This document shows, in pieces, positions 24,079 through 32,843 of a stretch of DNA of 42,560 nt. The stretch spans positions 1-42,560 of the forward strand of contig CAYWXV010000023.1 in assembly GCA_964462535.1 (NCBI GenBank). The letters run 5' to 3'. Both the position numbers and the translations under genes were made by a program. The notes under the pieces were generated by a model. The model did not search any database. It worked only from the letters and a program-made list of their open reading frames with translations, and was not told the origin of the DNA. The DNA comes from CAYWXV01 sp964462535. GTDB lineage: Bacteria; Bacteroidota; Ignavibacteria; OLB7. Numbering within the stretch: position 1 is the stretch's first letter; each line of letters begins with the position of its first letter.

Positions 24079-25044
24079 ATGCGACGGTCATTCGGAAGAG
24101 GGCTCCTCGTAGCGATCGGATTGCTGGGTTCGATGCTCACGCCACTGCGTGGCGAGACGGTCTATGCCGTTGTCTTCGGTAACCAGAAACTCCTTGTCGG
24201 ATCATCCACACTGTCGAGCGGCCTCTTTCGAAGCACGGACGACGGCAGGACATGGGAGCATCTCGGCGTCCCCAATCTGAAATCGTTCAGCATGGATGCC
24301 GATGATTCGCAGAAGGGACGCGTTCTCTATGTCGCCGCGGGGAACGGGATCCATCGCTCCACCGACGCGGGCGTGACCTGGAGGATCGTGACTGACTGGC
24401 GAGTTACGGAGGTGCTCGACGTGCGGATAGACCCGAGACGCCGTGCGACTGTCTGGGGCGCAACCGCCTGGGGATTGTGGCGGTCCGACGATCGCGGAGA
24501 GCATTGGCGTTTCGTCCCGTTGGAGTCCCGTCGGCTTCCGGCCCGCCGGGGTGCGATTTACTCCTATCGCTTTGCACGCGATGGAACGCGACTTCTTCTG
24601 TTGACCGATAGTGCGGTGGTAAACCTCCCGTTGAACGGGAATCCCAATGTCATCCAACGGATACCATCTCCGCGGGCCTGGAGTCCCACGCCGTATGGCC
24701 CCGCTATAGCCGCCCACCCCTTCTTCCTCCGCGACCTTCTCCTTCCCCCCTCGCCGTTGACGAACACCTATGACATCGTGGTCGACACCGCATCGCAACC
24801 ACAGCGTCTCATCGTTGCGGGCGATGGAGGGGTGCTAGTGTCGCCGTTGGCTCCCGACCCGGTATGGAGAGACATCAGCACGGGACTGTCGACACAGATT
24901 GTCCACGCGCTGGCAAGAACATCCACCGGGTCGTTGCTGGCCGGAACGTGGGGGGATGGTCTCTATCGCTTCGACGGAACGCAATGGCAACAGGCCGGTC
25001 TGGATGGTTGTCAGATCTGGAGGCTAGTGGTGAAACCATGGTGA
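24079..25044 (+). CDS. Secreted YCF48/BNR-type beta-propeller protein
   Basis: The ATG at 24079 gives 321 residues beginning with MRRSFGRGLLVAIGLLGSMLTPLRGE, a good signal peptide; a GTG at 24037 would add 14 residues. At least three Asp-box-like repeats are seen: FRSTDDGRTWEHL, HRSTDAGVTWRIV and WRSDDRGEHWRFV (S-x-D-x-G-x-x-W). These form blades in BNR sialidase, YCF48 and sortilin folds. No catalytic pattern. Its last codons overlap the next gene by seven bases, so the two are translationally coupled. Inferred to be an exported scaffold or binding protein working with its neighbours. Confidence 0.78.
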   Translation: MRRSFGRGLLVAIGLLGSMLTPLRGETVYAVVFGNQKLLVGSSTLSSGLFRSTDDGRTWEHLGVPNLKSFSMDADDSQKGRVLYVAAGNGIHRSTDAGVTWRIVTDWRVTEVLDVRIDPRRRATVWGATAWGLWRSDDRGEHWRFVPLESRRLPARRGAIYSYRFARDGTRLLLLTDSAVVNLPLNGNPNVIQRIPSPRAWSPTPYGPAIAAHPFFLRDLLLPPSPLTNTYDIVVDTASQPQRLIVAGDGGVLVSPLAPDPVWRDISTGLSTQIVHALARTSTGSLLAGTWGDGLYRFDGTQWQQAGLDGCQIWRLVVKPW

Positions 25045-26798
25045 CAAATCTTCGCCTGCTTCTCCTGGCCCTTCTTTTTGCGGGGACGACGGGGAGCGCG
25101 CTGGCACAGCAACCCGCGTCGATTCCCTCCCAGAAGACCCGGGAGGAGGCATTGCGAAGAGTTGCTACCAATCGCACGCGCGCGTTTCAGTTCGTCGCTG
25201 CCCGCCTGCTATCAAACACTGATGTAGAGTTCTCCCGACGCCAACTCGATACGCTTCTCGATGCGCCGTCGGGAGACATGTTCTGGAGCTTCCCCGCCGT
25301 CGGGTTCTACTACTACTGCCGGCACCTGCTCGACTCATCCACGCGGCTGCACTTCCGCGCGGCCCTTCGGCGATATGCCCCGTACCGCGGCGATACGGAG
25401 AACCACTTCCTGATGCACTACACGTTTCTCTACCTCTTTGCACAGGAATGGCCCGACATGACTGCCCGGGAGTGGTTCAATGGGAGGAGCTCACCCGAGA
25501 ATTTGCGCGAGGCGCGCGATTTCCTTCTTCATTGGATCGACGACGTGTCTCGCCACGGAATGACGGAATGGGACGCCTCGCGTTATCAGTACTTCTACAT
25601 CACACCCTTGCTGACGCTCGCGGACTTCGCAGCCGACGACGTTGTTCGAACGCGTTCGCGAATGATGCTCGAGCTCCTCCTTGCCGACATGGCAACCGAC
25701 TACCTGGACGGCAACTATGTTGGGGCACACTCGCGCGATGGGGATGGAGTCGTTCTGGAGCCCCGTCTGGCGGACGCGAACGCGTATGCGGGGTTCTATT
25801 TCGAAGACACGATCAGGGTGGCTGGCCCCGATCTGGCATACGCGGCCATGAGCAGCTGGAGCGCTCCACCAATCATCCGTTGCATGGCGGTCGATCGTTC
25901 GGTGCCGTACGTCAACCGGGAAATGAAGCGGTCGCGCGGCCGCATGAGAAACGCCGACTCAGTCTATGCGGTCGTTGACCGCTACACGTTCATGACGGCA
26001 GACTATGCCATCGGCTCGATACAGGGAGATATCCAGCAGCCTATCCAGCAGCATTCGTGGGACGTGACATTTGCGACGGAACGGAGCAGGAACACACTCT
26101 TCGGTCTCCACCCCGATGCCACGGCCGACGAACTGGCGACCTTCTTCCCCGAAGAGCCGGAGCTCATGGAGGCGGGGATTCTCTCGACCAAGGCGAGTTA
26201 CGGGAGCCCGGAGAAGTGGATCGGTGGGTCCACGCATGAACGGATTGGTCAGTACAGGAACGTCCTCGTCGCGAGGTATGAACTCCCCGAAACCGTCCGT
26301 TGGCGTCATGTCGACGTGTTCATTCCTGGCACCGCCGACACCATCGTCAGACTCCCCAACGACTGGACGATAGTCCGCATGGGTCGTACGCTGGCAGGAC
26401 TCCGCACATTCAGCAGCGATCGTAAGGAGTGGATCGATCAAAAAGAGGGTGTTCGGCTTAGACTCCATGGTGCATCTGTCATCTATCTGGTCGAAGTCGT
26501 ATCGGTCGATACTATCTCGCTGAACGACTACGTCGCTCGCCGGTCGAGCGAACGGGAGGGCGACGAGATGTCGAGGACGTCATGGGGCTTCCAGGGAGTC
26601 GAGGGATCTGTGACCGTCGTGGTCGACAACAGCGGCGGGGTCGTGGTGCGGGGGAACGAGCCCGTACAACAACGGAAGAGACGGAGACTGTTCGACGGAC
26701 CACACTTGCAAAGCACAGAAGGGTCGGGCGTGGTCGAATTGCGTTGCTCCGGGGCTACTCGTAGGCTTGACTTCAATCGCGGAGAGACCACCGAATGA
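25038..26798 (+). CDS. Secreted (alpha/alpha)-toroid-like protein, function unknown
   Basis: The frame opens at 24864 inside the preceding gene, but ATG at 25038 gives a proper signal peptide (MVTNLRLLLLALLFAGTTGSALAQ) and 586 residues. The middle is helical and rich in Trp, Tyr and His: GDTENHFLMHYTFLYLF, FLLHWIDDVSRHGMTEWDAS, YQYFYITPLLTLADFA and MATDYLDGNYVGAHSRDGDG. This pattern recalls the (alpha/alpha)6 toroids of heparinase/alginate-lyase-like proteins, with a beta-rich C-terminal part from about residue 400. Assignment as a polysaccharide lyase is only a guess. It overlaps the upstream gene by seven bases and the downstream one by four (ATGA). Confidence 0.7.
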   Translation: MVTNLRLLLLALLFAGTTGSALAQQPASIPSQKTREEALRRVATNRTRAFQFVAARLLSNTDVEFSRRQLDTLLDAPSGDMFWSFPAVGFYYYCRHLLDSSTRLHFRAALRRYAPYRGDTENHFLMHYTFLYLFAQEWPDMTAREWFNGRSSPENLREARDFLLHWIDDVSRHGMTEWDASRYQYFYITPLLTLADFAADDVVRTRSRMMLELLLADMATDYLDGNYVGAHSRDGDGVVLEPRLADANAYAGFYFEDTIRVAGPDLAYAAMSSWSAPPIIRCMAVDRSVPYVNREMKRSRGRMRNADSVYAVVDRYTFMTADYAIGSIQGDIQQPIQQHSWDVTFATERSRNTLFGLHPDATADELATFFPEEPELMEAGILSTKASYGSPEKWIGGSTHERIGQYRNVLVARYELPETVRWRHVDVFIPGTADTIVRLPNDWTIVRMGRTLAGLRTFSSDRKEWIDQKEGVRLRLHGASVIYLVEVVSVDTISLNDYVARRSSEREGDEMSRTSWGFQGVEGSVTVVVDNSGGVVVRGNEPVQQRKRRRLFDGPHLQSTEGSGVVELRCSGATRRLDFNRGETTE

Positions 26799-27742
26799 AG
26801 AGGCGGTTCGTTGTCGTTCTACTTGTGGTCGCCGCACTCGCGGGCACATGGTTCCTGGTTGCACCCGATCTGGTCGACGACGCCTGGTCATTCGTCCGGC
26901 CCGAACCCGCTCCCGATCGCGCTTCACGGACGTACGGGTTTGAAGTCACCTCGATGACGACAATCCGCGTCGAGGCGGCCAACATCGATATTCGCATTAG
27001 TGCTTCCGACGCGGCGCGCACGGTGTCCGTCGAGACCTTCCTGACGGGCCAGGCCGCTGACGACGATCTGTTCGTCGTCGAGGGGACGATTATCGACTCT
27101 ACGACGCTCTATCTCCGCGCATTGCCAACAGCAGACTGGAGTTCGCAGGAACCGGGCGGGGGACGCATGATCGTGACTCTCCCGCGCAAGGTTATCGTCG
27201 CCGTTGCCTCTGGACGTGGGAGCGTACTCGTGGCCGGGTTGGATGGCGAGAAGAAACTGAACGTCTCCGACGGGGACGTCGCAATCGTTGGGGGTTCGGG
27301 GTCATTCCGAGTCCGCGCCCCGAGAGGGAACGTCGCACTGGAGCAGTACAACGGGTCGGGATCGATCGAGGGAGGGAATGGCCGCATCCGCACGTCGATC
27401 GTCGAAGGGCGAGTCGCGGCACGTTGCGAAGGGGGTATTGAAGTCCGTGGGCATCTCGGCTCCGTAGACCTTTCAAGCCGAGGGGGTGGAATAGCCGTCG
27501 AGATTCTTAGACTCGACTCAGCATCAACCGTTTCCACTATGTCGGGGAACATCCATCTCCATATTTCTGAGTCGCTTGCCGCCTTACTGTCTATTGTTGC
27601 AGCGCCAGCACATCTGGACATCGCAAACGCGCGCTCTCTCCTGGCAGATACATCTGGCACCGTAATGCCCGTCCCTCTGAATGGTGGTGGCCCACCGCTC
27701 CGAATAGAGTCGGTGCAGGGCTGGGTGAAGGTAGAGGGATGA
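26795..27742 (+). CDS. DUF4097-type beta-repeat protein with N-terminal anchor
   Basis: 315 residues starting at the ATGA overlap with the previous gene. MKRRFVVVLLVVAALAGTWFLV is an uncleaved signal anchor or signal peptide. From about residue 50 the sequence is a repetitive beta structure of the DUF4097 (putative adhesin) kind: IRVEAANIDIRIS, VIVAVASGRGSVLVAGLDG, LNVSDGDVAIVGGSGSFRV, SIEGGNGRIRTSIVEGRVAARC and STMSGNIHLHISE. Biochemical role of this family is not established. As third gene of a tightly coupled trio it probably acts with the propeller and toroid proteins in the envelope. Confidence 0.78.
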   Translation: MKRRFVVVLLVVAALAGTWFLVAPDLVDDAWSFVRPEPAPDRASRTYGFEVTSMTTIRVEAANIDIRISASDAARTVSVETFLTGQAADDDLFVVEGTIIDSTTLYLRALPTADWSSQEPGGGRMIVTLPRKVIVAVASGRGSVLVAGLDGEKKLNVSDGDVAIVGGSGSFRVRAPRGNVALEQYNGSGSIEGGNGRIRTSIVEGRVAARCEGGIEVRGHLGSVDLSSRGGGIAVEILRLDSASTVSTMSGNIHLHISESLAALLSIVAAPAHLDIANARSLLADTSGTVMPVPLNGGGPPLRIESVQGWVKVEG

Positions 27743-27855
27743 CGCCCGAATAGCGCAGCTAATGGCCCTGCGAAGCGTGTTAACCTGCGAGCCCATGACC
27801 ACCTGATGTCGGTACCTCCCGACCAGGGACTACACTTTGCCGATATCCATCTTCT

Positions 27856-27862
27856 TACTTTG
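27856..27862 (+). promoter_or_regulatory. -7-like box before the M14 peptidase gene
   Basis: TACTTTG ends five bases before the ATG at 27868, and a TTTG occurs 16 bases upstream of it (27836-27839). This suggests a leaderless transcript starting close to the ATG. Confidence 0.35.
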
Positions 27863-27867
27863 CGTCC

Positions 27868-29034
27868 ATGCGCATTGCCCTGATTCTCGCACTCCTGCTG
27901 GCATCACCAGTCCTTGCCCGTGTTGGCGACGAGTCCCCCGACCAGGGTGAGAGTGGGATGGACGTCGCGGCCGAACCGGGGTGGGGATACACGTTCGACA
28001 GTCTTCGGGCAGATCTTGACCGCTGGCGCCACAGCCCGTACGTCTGGATCGACACGATTGGCTCCAGCGTACTCGGGCGGCCAATCTGGGAATTGACGAT
28101 CACAGACCCTACCTCAACTGAGCCCCGCCAGCGGATCTACCTCCATACGCGCACGCATCCGAACGAAGTACAGACATCCTGGCTGATCAAGGCCCTTATC
28201 AAGCTCCTGACGTCGGACAGACCCGAGATCCAGGAGCTTCGTCGTCGACTCGTCATCCACATCGTTCCCATGTACAACCCGGACGGAGTTGAACTTGGTT
28301 ACGGGCGGGAAAACGCGCATGGTCTCGATCTGGAGCGGAACTGGGACAAGGATCCAATGGAACCCGAACCGGCATCACTCAGGCGTCGCTTCATCGCATT
28401 AATGAACACCGAGATGCCGATACGGCTGGCGCTCAACCTTCATTCAGCCGGCGCCTGTCGACGTCATTTCATCGTTCACGACTACACGGGGACCAGCAGA
28501 ACCTACTTCCGATATCAGATCAACTTCGTCAACGCGGTCCGCGCCGCCTGGGGAGACGGAATCGCCCCATGGGACTATGCCATCACGTGGGTCAACGAAA
28601 CACCGACCCATTTCCCCGAGAGCTGGTGGTGGATGAATCGGCAGGAGACGGTGCTCGCGATGACGTACGAGGACATGAACTGTGCGGAGGCAGGTAACTA
28701 TGACTCCACCGCGCAGGCAATTCTTGCAGGCGTCGCCCGCTCACTCTCGATTCCAACGTCCGGAGTTGATATTGCTCTGGCACCCACATCCCTTCGGGCC
28801 TCCGTGACCTACGGTGTTGACGACGCTGTCGCAATCCGATACTCCCTTCCCGTGCCTATCGGCGTCACGGTATCGTTCCATTCAACGAATGGAGAGTTGA
28901 TCGCTCGCTACGATCTGGGCATGATGACTGAAGGGGAGCATACGTTCAACTGGCGCTGGGACGGTCCGGCGGGTCTCTACTTCTGTACGGTTCAGGGGGG
29001 CGATCGCTCGATCACACTTGGAGTGCTCAGATGA
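27868..29034 (+). CDS. Secreted M14 zinc carboxypeptidase with C-terminal sorting domain
   Basis: 388 residues with a signal peptide (MRIALILALLLASPVLA). Zinc ligands are H97 and E100 (HPNE) and H192 (LNLHSAGA); the substrate-binding arginine is in ERNWD (R157) and the catalytic glutamate is E268 (MTYEDMN). These match the M14 family, which cleaves C-terminal residues from peptides, including cell-wall peptides in some members. The last ~80 residues (VTVSFHSTNGELIARYDLG... FNWRWDGPAGLYFCTV... RSITLGVLR) look like a type A sorting domain, so it is probably released at or bound to the cell surface. It overlaps the following hydrolase gene by four bases (ATGA). Confidence 0.88.
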   Translation: MRIALILALLLASPVLARVGDESPDQGESGMDVAAEPGWGYTFDSLRADLDRWRHSPYVWIDTIGSSVLGRPIWELTITDPTSTEPRQRIYLHTRTHPNEVQTSWLIKALIKLLTSDRPEIQELRRRLVIHIVPMYNPDGVELGYGRENAHGLDLERNWDKDPMEPEPASLRRRFIALMNTEMPIRLALNLHSAGACRRHFIVHDYTGTSRTYFRYQINFVNAVRAAWGDGIAPWDYAITWVNETPTHFPESWWWMNRQETVLAMTYEDMNCAEAGNYDSTAQAILAGVARSLSIPTSGVDIALAPTSLRASVTYGVDDAVAIRYSLPVPIGVTVSFHSTNGELIARYDLGMMTEGEHTFNWRWDGPAGLYFCTVQGGDRSITLGVLR

Positions 29035-29870
29035 GCTTTACCGAGCATCTCCTCCGCGCAAGGAGCGAGGATGGGCTTCGGCTGGACGGCATTGGAGTAT
29101 TGCCGGAAGGTGAGTTCCTACCGATAGGCATCGTCTGGGTGCACGATCTTTACGGCGCATTCTATCAGCCACCATATGCTGACCTGTCGAGAGTCATGGC
29201 CAGGCGGGGCTATCTTTCCGTCGTTGGTAATCTCCGCGGACACGATTTCGGATCAATCCTGCCGGATAGAACGGGACGCCCGATCGTTGGTGGGGGCGCG
29301 TGGGAACGGTTCCATGAGTCGCCGTACGACATTGCTGCGTGGATCGGAGCCGCCACGCGGCTCGGCGTCGATGAGGTTGTGCTTGTAGGTCACGGACTTG
29401 GCGCGCGCAAGGGAGTGTTCTACCAGATCGAGCGACACGACCCCCGCGTCCTTGGGGTCGCCATCTGCTCCGCCGGCCTCAACTATCCACCTGTCGACCG
29501 CGAATCCCTTGAACAGGCCGAGGAGATGCTGTCACGGGGAAAGGGTCGAGACCTCCTTCCATGGCCGCCTGTTGGGGCAAGCATGAGCGCCCAGACGTTT
29601 GTGGATGTTGAAATGACGTACCGCAACGTCCTGTACGAACACAATGGGCGTGAGAGCGCGGTTTCACGCGTACGCGTCCCACTCCTCGCGATGTATGGCG
29701 GCGCGGAAGATCTCCCCGGTCGCATATCCGGGAACCTCGACATCATCGCTCGGAATGCGTTCAATTCTCCGGTCATTTCCACAGCGATTATTCCCGATGC
29801 CAACCACCTCTACGAAGGCTGTGAGGAGGTCGTCGGGGACGTTCTGACTGAGTGGCTGGAGAGCCTGTAA
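29031..29870 (+). CDS. Alpha/beta-hydrolase fold protein lacking the nucleophile serine
   Basis: 279 residues with an alpha/beta-hydrolase core: IVWVHDLYGAFYQPPYADL (oxyanion region), the nucleophile elbow, and PLLAMYGGAEDLPG / IIPDANHLYEGCEE carrying the presumed histidine H259. The elbow reads GHGLG (residues 120-124) instead of GxSxG: the codon at the nucleophile position is GGA (Gly122), read clearly from the sequence. It may be a non-catalytic binding protein, or use another residue. It has no signal peptide, although it is translationally coupled to the secreted M14 peptidase by an ATGA overlap. Confidence 0.8.
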   Translation: MSFTEHLLRARSEDGLRLDGIGVLPEGEFLPIGIVWVHDLYGAFYQPPYADLSRVMARRGYLSVVGNLRGHDFGSILPDRTGRPIVGGGAWERFHESPYDIAAWIGAATRLGVDEVVLVGHGLGARKGVFYQIERHDPRVLGVAICSAGLNYPPVDRESLEQAEEMLSRGKGRDLLPWPPVGASMSAQTFVDVEMTYRNVLYEHNGRESAVSRVRVPLLAMYGGAEDLPGRISGNLDIIARNAFNSPVISTAIIPDANHLYEGCEEVVGDVLTEWLESL

Positions 29871-29937
29871 CCCAATTGTTCACCTACGTGCCCCGTACCG
29901 CCCCTCCGACCTACCAACGTCAACATCCGCGTACGCC

Positions 29938-30633
29938 ATGCCCTCCGATCAAACACGCACTCCCCCTTCCGTTGTCGTTGCCGCCCTCCTCGCCCTGGCA
30001 TTCGCAGGTTGCGGCGGCGCGGAGGAGAAGCCAGCACCAACATCTGACACCACGGCCGAGAGATCTCCATCCTCTGGCGGAACAATTGACACGACGCCAC
30101 AGGTTGAGTCGGCTTCCGGAACCGCCAAAGGATTTGGGGGATTCTGGACGTGGTCGAACGAGCGCGACGGGCTGGAGTTGTCGCTAACCCAATCGGGCTC
30201 GCGCGTATCCGGTCATCACGAGGCCTGGACCCAGTATGGTGACAAGGTCGACATCGTCGACGAGGACGAGGTCTCGTCCATCAACGGAACGGTGGCGAGT
30301 GGCGTGGCGACGGTCGTGTTCCGAAGTGGAGTTTCCGGAAAGGAGGGACACGCGACGTTGCGCCAATCCGCCGGGACGCTCGTGTGGGAGGTGACGTCGA
30401 TGCCCGAGGGTGAATGCTATATCCCAAAGAAAGCAACGCTGAAGCGATCCGAGCCGGACGAGGGGGTCGAAGATCAGCCCGAGCTTGACGAGGGAGCGGC
30501 CGCCCAGCGTGAAGAGCGGCGCGCGCGATCGACATCGGCCCCGAAGGATCAAGGGACCGGCTCGACCGAAACGGATGGCGGTGGCGCTCCAAAGAGCTCG
30601 AGCGGAGGGAGCGCTTCCGGCGAGGGGAACTGA
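29938..30633 (+). CDS. Lipoprotein, hypothetical
   Basis: 231 residues. VVVAALLALAFAGC is a signal peptide with a lipobox (LAFAGC). A Thr/Ser/Pro-rich spacer follows, then a compact beta domain at about residues 62-165 (FWTWSNERDGLELSLTQSGSRVSGHHEAW, ...GTVASGVATVVFRSGVSGKEGHATLRQ) resembling a small lipocalin/SH3-like barrel. The C-terminal ~65 residues are low-complexity, charged and Ser/Gly-rich. No family recognised. It stands 67 bp after the hydrolase and has no Shine-Dalgarno. Confidence 0.72.
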   Translation: MPSDQTRTPPSVVVAALLALAFAGCGGAEEKPAPTSDTTAERSPSSGGTIDTTPQVESASGTAKGFGGFWTWSNERDGLELSLTQSGSRVSGHHEAWTQYGDKVDIVDEDEVSSINGTVASGVATVVFRSGVSGKEGHATLRQSAGTLVWEVTSMPEGECYIPKKATLKRSEPDEGVEDQPELDEGAAAQREERRARSTSAPKDQGTGSTETDGGGAPKSSSGGSASGEGN

Positions 30634-31100
30634 TACGATTGCTGGAGCACGGGATTTACGTGTCGCCGATCCTGTCCGGTTCGACCGAAGTCCCGATGCT
30701 TCACAGCTCCCCCCTCCGATGCACACCGGCTGGGGGGAGCACCCGTCTTTCGGATGGCCGACATCGGCGGGGGCGTCTGTATCGAGCGGCGCCCAAACGG
30801 ACTGGGAGTGTTGTTGTTTTGTGAGACACCAAGCCCGTATATTGTGCCACTTCGAATGACGACACGTCGATGCCCCGACGTTCTTCATTCACCGGCATCC
30901 GACAGACGCTTCGCCACACACCACCGGTGTCTGGTCGGCATCCATCAGGGGAATCGCTGCCCGCACTCTTTCCCACGTTGCAGAATCATTAATCCGTATT
31001 TCTCCGGAGTATTGACGACGGAAGAATGATGGTATTCGCTCGGCTTTCAAACGATTCAGGCCGATGCGAACCGATTCCGGCGCGGTGCTTCCAACGATCA
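30634..31100. other. 467-bp intergenic region with promoter-like box
   Basis: A TTTTG (to 30821) and a TATATTG (30838-30844), separated by 16 bases, form a promoter-like pair. A 40-codon ORF (ATG 30870 to TAA 30992; MPRRSSFTGIRQTL...) follows, but its composition and lack of a ribosome site give no support for coding. No RNA family recognised. The region may be a long leader of the gene at 31101. Confidence 0.45.
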
Positions 31101-32696
31101 ATGATGAACCTTCTCCCCCGCCATCTGCTCACGGGTATAGCCGTCCTCCTTGCCGCCATCCCGACCGTTACCGCGCAGGATCTCCTTGTGCAGTATGACT
31201 TCTTCTCGGGTGACGTCTCCTATTTCCGGTTCTACGTCGACGGAAAGACCTACCAGACAGTGGACAACAGCGTCGGGAAGGGTTCGCGCGTTGTCGTTCG
31301 CGTTGTCAACCTGAACCAGAACATCTACTCGGTCAACGCTCTGTCGACGGGGAGACCGATCTCGCTCCCGTCCCGGTCGACGGACCTGATTGCGGCACTG
31401 TCTGACGCTCGGAAGGCAGGTGCCGCCGCTGTCCCGTCCCCGACGCGCGATCGATGGGATGCGCGCATCGATGCCGCCCGGGCCCGGGAAGACGCGAATG
31501 TCCGGGCCGGCCGAGCGCAGGCGGGCGGCGGCGGGTCACGTGGGACAGATGTGTCGACAGTCGCGAAGGGATTGATGTCTCGAATTCAGGGTCAGGAAAA
31601 CGCCTTTCACAGGGCTCTCGCGAAATACTACTCCACCATCGACCAGACGATCAGCCGCGCCGCACCACTGGGGAGCCTGTTGGAGGCAACCGCCGAGTCG
31701 CGCAACCTGAGCGAGGTGGCGGTAAAGCGTCAGGTTATCGATGTGCTGCAGTCGATACTGGGGGATGCCCCGCAAGGGAGAACGGCTGGGTTCTCCATCA
31801 GCGATATCATCAAGTACTCCGCCAGCGGCTATGCGGTGATGAGCGCCGCCCTCGAGGACGTGCAGAAGTTCTACATCGAGCTTGACGCGAGTTACGAGCA
31901 GATGCTGGCACTTGTCGAGAAGTATCCAAGCGCACTCGGTATCGCCGTGTCGGATACCAGCCTGAACGGTGGTTTCCTTCCAGTAGAGCGCTGGATTCAG
32001 AACGATCACCGGACCGAGACGATTACAGAGCTTATCCGCGCGACAAGCGTGCTGGATCACCTGCGCCCCGAATGGAATAGTTACTTCCGAGAGATCGCAG
32101 AACTCTACAGCGCTATACAGGCGATGTCGTTCAGCTACCAGTTTGAGATTCCGGCTGACGGCGACCGCGTGGAGGTGAAGATCGACATCCACGATCACGG
32201 CACACGCGCCGAGAGGGCACGCGGAGATGCCGTTCGGCTGGTCTCGTCACGCAACTACGAAGTTCCCGTGGTGGGGGGATGGAAGATCAACGCAAGTCTT
32301 GGGATGGCCGGAAGCTATTTCTTCCACCACCAGAATGGATTCGGGATCGTCGATGGGAAGATCACATCGGCACTGATTGACCGCTTCACTCCTTCGGCGG
32401 CTGCGTACGTCCATATTTACCGCCGCGCGGCCGCGCCAATCACGTTCGGACCAACCATTGGTGCCGGCATGTCGCTCAACAGACTTCATGCCGCGCAATT
32501 CATGTTGGGTGGGAGCCTGGTGATGGGTGACGGTGAGCAGATGGTAATCACAACCGGGATGATCGGGGGACAGGTCGCCAAACTCACCCCCGGGTACTAT
32601 ATCGGCGCGCCCGTCGTCGGAAACACCGTTCCCACGGAGGAGGGCTTCGACGTCGGGCTGTTCATCGGCATGAGCTACTCGCTGTTCGGAAGGTAG
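31101..32696 (+). CDS. Outer-membrane-type protein, hypothetical
   Basis: The frame opens at 31026, but ATG at 31101 or 31104 (MNLLPRHLLTGIAVLLAAIPTVTAQ) gives the signal peptide and about 531 residues. Residues 27-75 form a beta domain (QYDFFSGDVSYFRFYVDGKTY, GSRVVVRVVNLNQNIYSV). A Gly/Ala/Arg-rich linker is followed by a long helical, coiled-coil-like region (about residues 150-340). The C-terminal ~150 residues are alternating hydrophobic strands with Gly (GSYFFHHQNGFGIVDG, FGPTIGAGMSLNRL, EEGFDVGLFIGMSYSLFGR), consistent with a small outer-membrane barrel. Function unknown; perhaps a periplasm-spanning envelope protein. Confidence 0.7.
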   Translation: MMNLLPRHLLTGIAVLLAAIPTVTAQDLLVQYDFFSGDVSYFRFYVDGKTYQTVDNSVGKGSRVVVRVVNLNQNIYSVNALSTGRPISLPSRSTDLIAALSDARKAGAAAVPSPTRDRWDARIDAARAREDANVRAGRAQAGGGGSRGTDVSTVAKGLMSRIQGQENAFHRALAKYYSTIDQTISRAAPLGSLLEATAESRNLSEVAVKRQVIDVLQSILGDAPQGRTAGFSISDIIKYSASGYAVMSAALEDVQKFYIELDASYEQMLALVEKYPSALGIAVSDTSLNGGFLPVERWIQNDHRTETITELIRATSVLDHLRPEWNSYFREIAELYSAIQAMSFSYQFEIPADGDRVEVKIDIHDHGTRAERARGDAVRLVSSRNYEVPVVGGWKINASLGMAGSYFFHHQNGFGIVDGKITSALIDRFTPSAAAYVHIYRRAAAPITFGPTIGAGMSLNRLHAAQFMLGGSLVMGDGEQMVITTGMIGGQVAKLTPGYYIGAPVVGNTVPTEEGFDVGLFIGMSYSLFGR

Positions 32697-32721
32697 CAGG
32701 GACTGGAGGGTGGGGCTCATC

Positions 32722-32745
32722 GCCACCTCTTTCCAGAGAGGTGGC
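32722..32745 (+). terminator. Hairpin after the outer-membrane-type gene
   Basis: GCCACCTCT and its exact complement AGAGGTGGC with a six-base loop, 25 bases past the stop. It lacks a U tract, so it is only a candidate terminator. Confidence 0.4.
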
Positions 32746-32793
32746 TGACTCGCGAAATGAGGCGGATGTGCCCAGGGTGAGAGGCGGTCGTGC

Positions 32794-32801
32794 TATCTTC
32801 G
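32794..32801 (+). promoter_or_regulatory. -7-like promoter box of the lipoprotein gene
   Basis: TATCTTCG, 42 bases before the ATG at 32844, is identical to the box before the MFS gene at 37901. No -33 element is evident. Confidence 0.4.
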
Positions 32802-32843
32802 CACCCGCAAGAACTCCCTCGTCCACGATCGATCCGCAGGTCA

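Noticed and set aside
30754..31029. 91-codon plus-strand ORF overlapping the next frame by ATGA
   Set aside because: The overlap is with an upstream-extended frame that is not the likely start (31101); its composition does not look coding.
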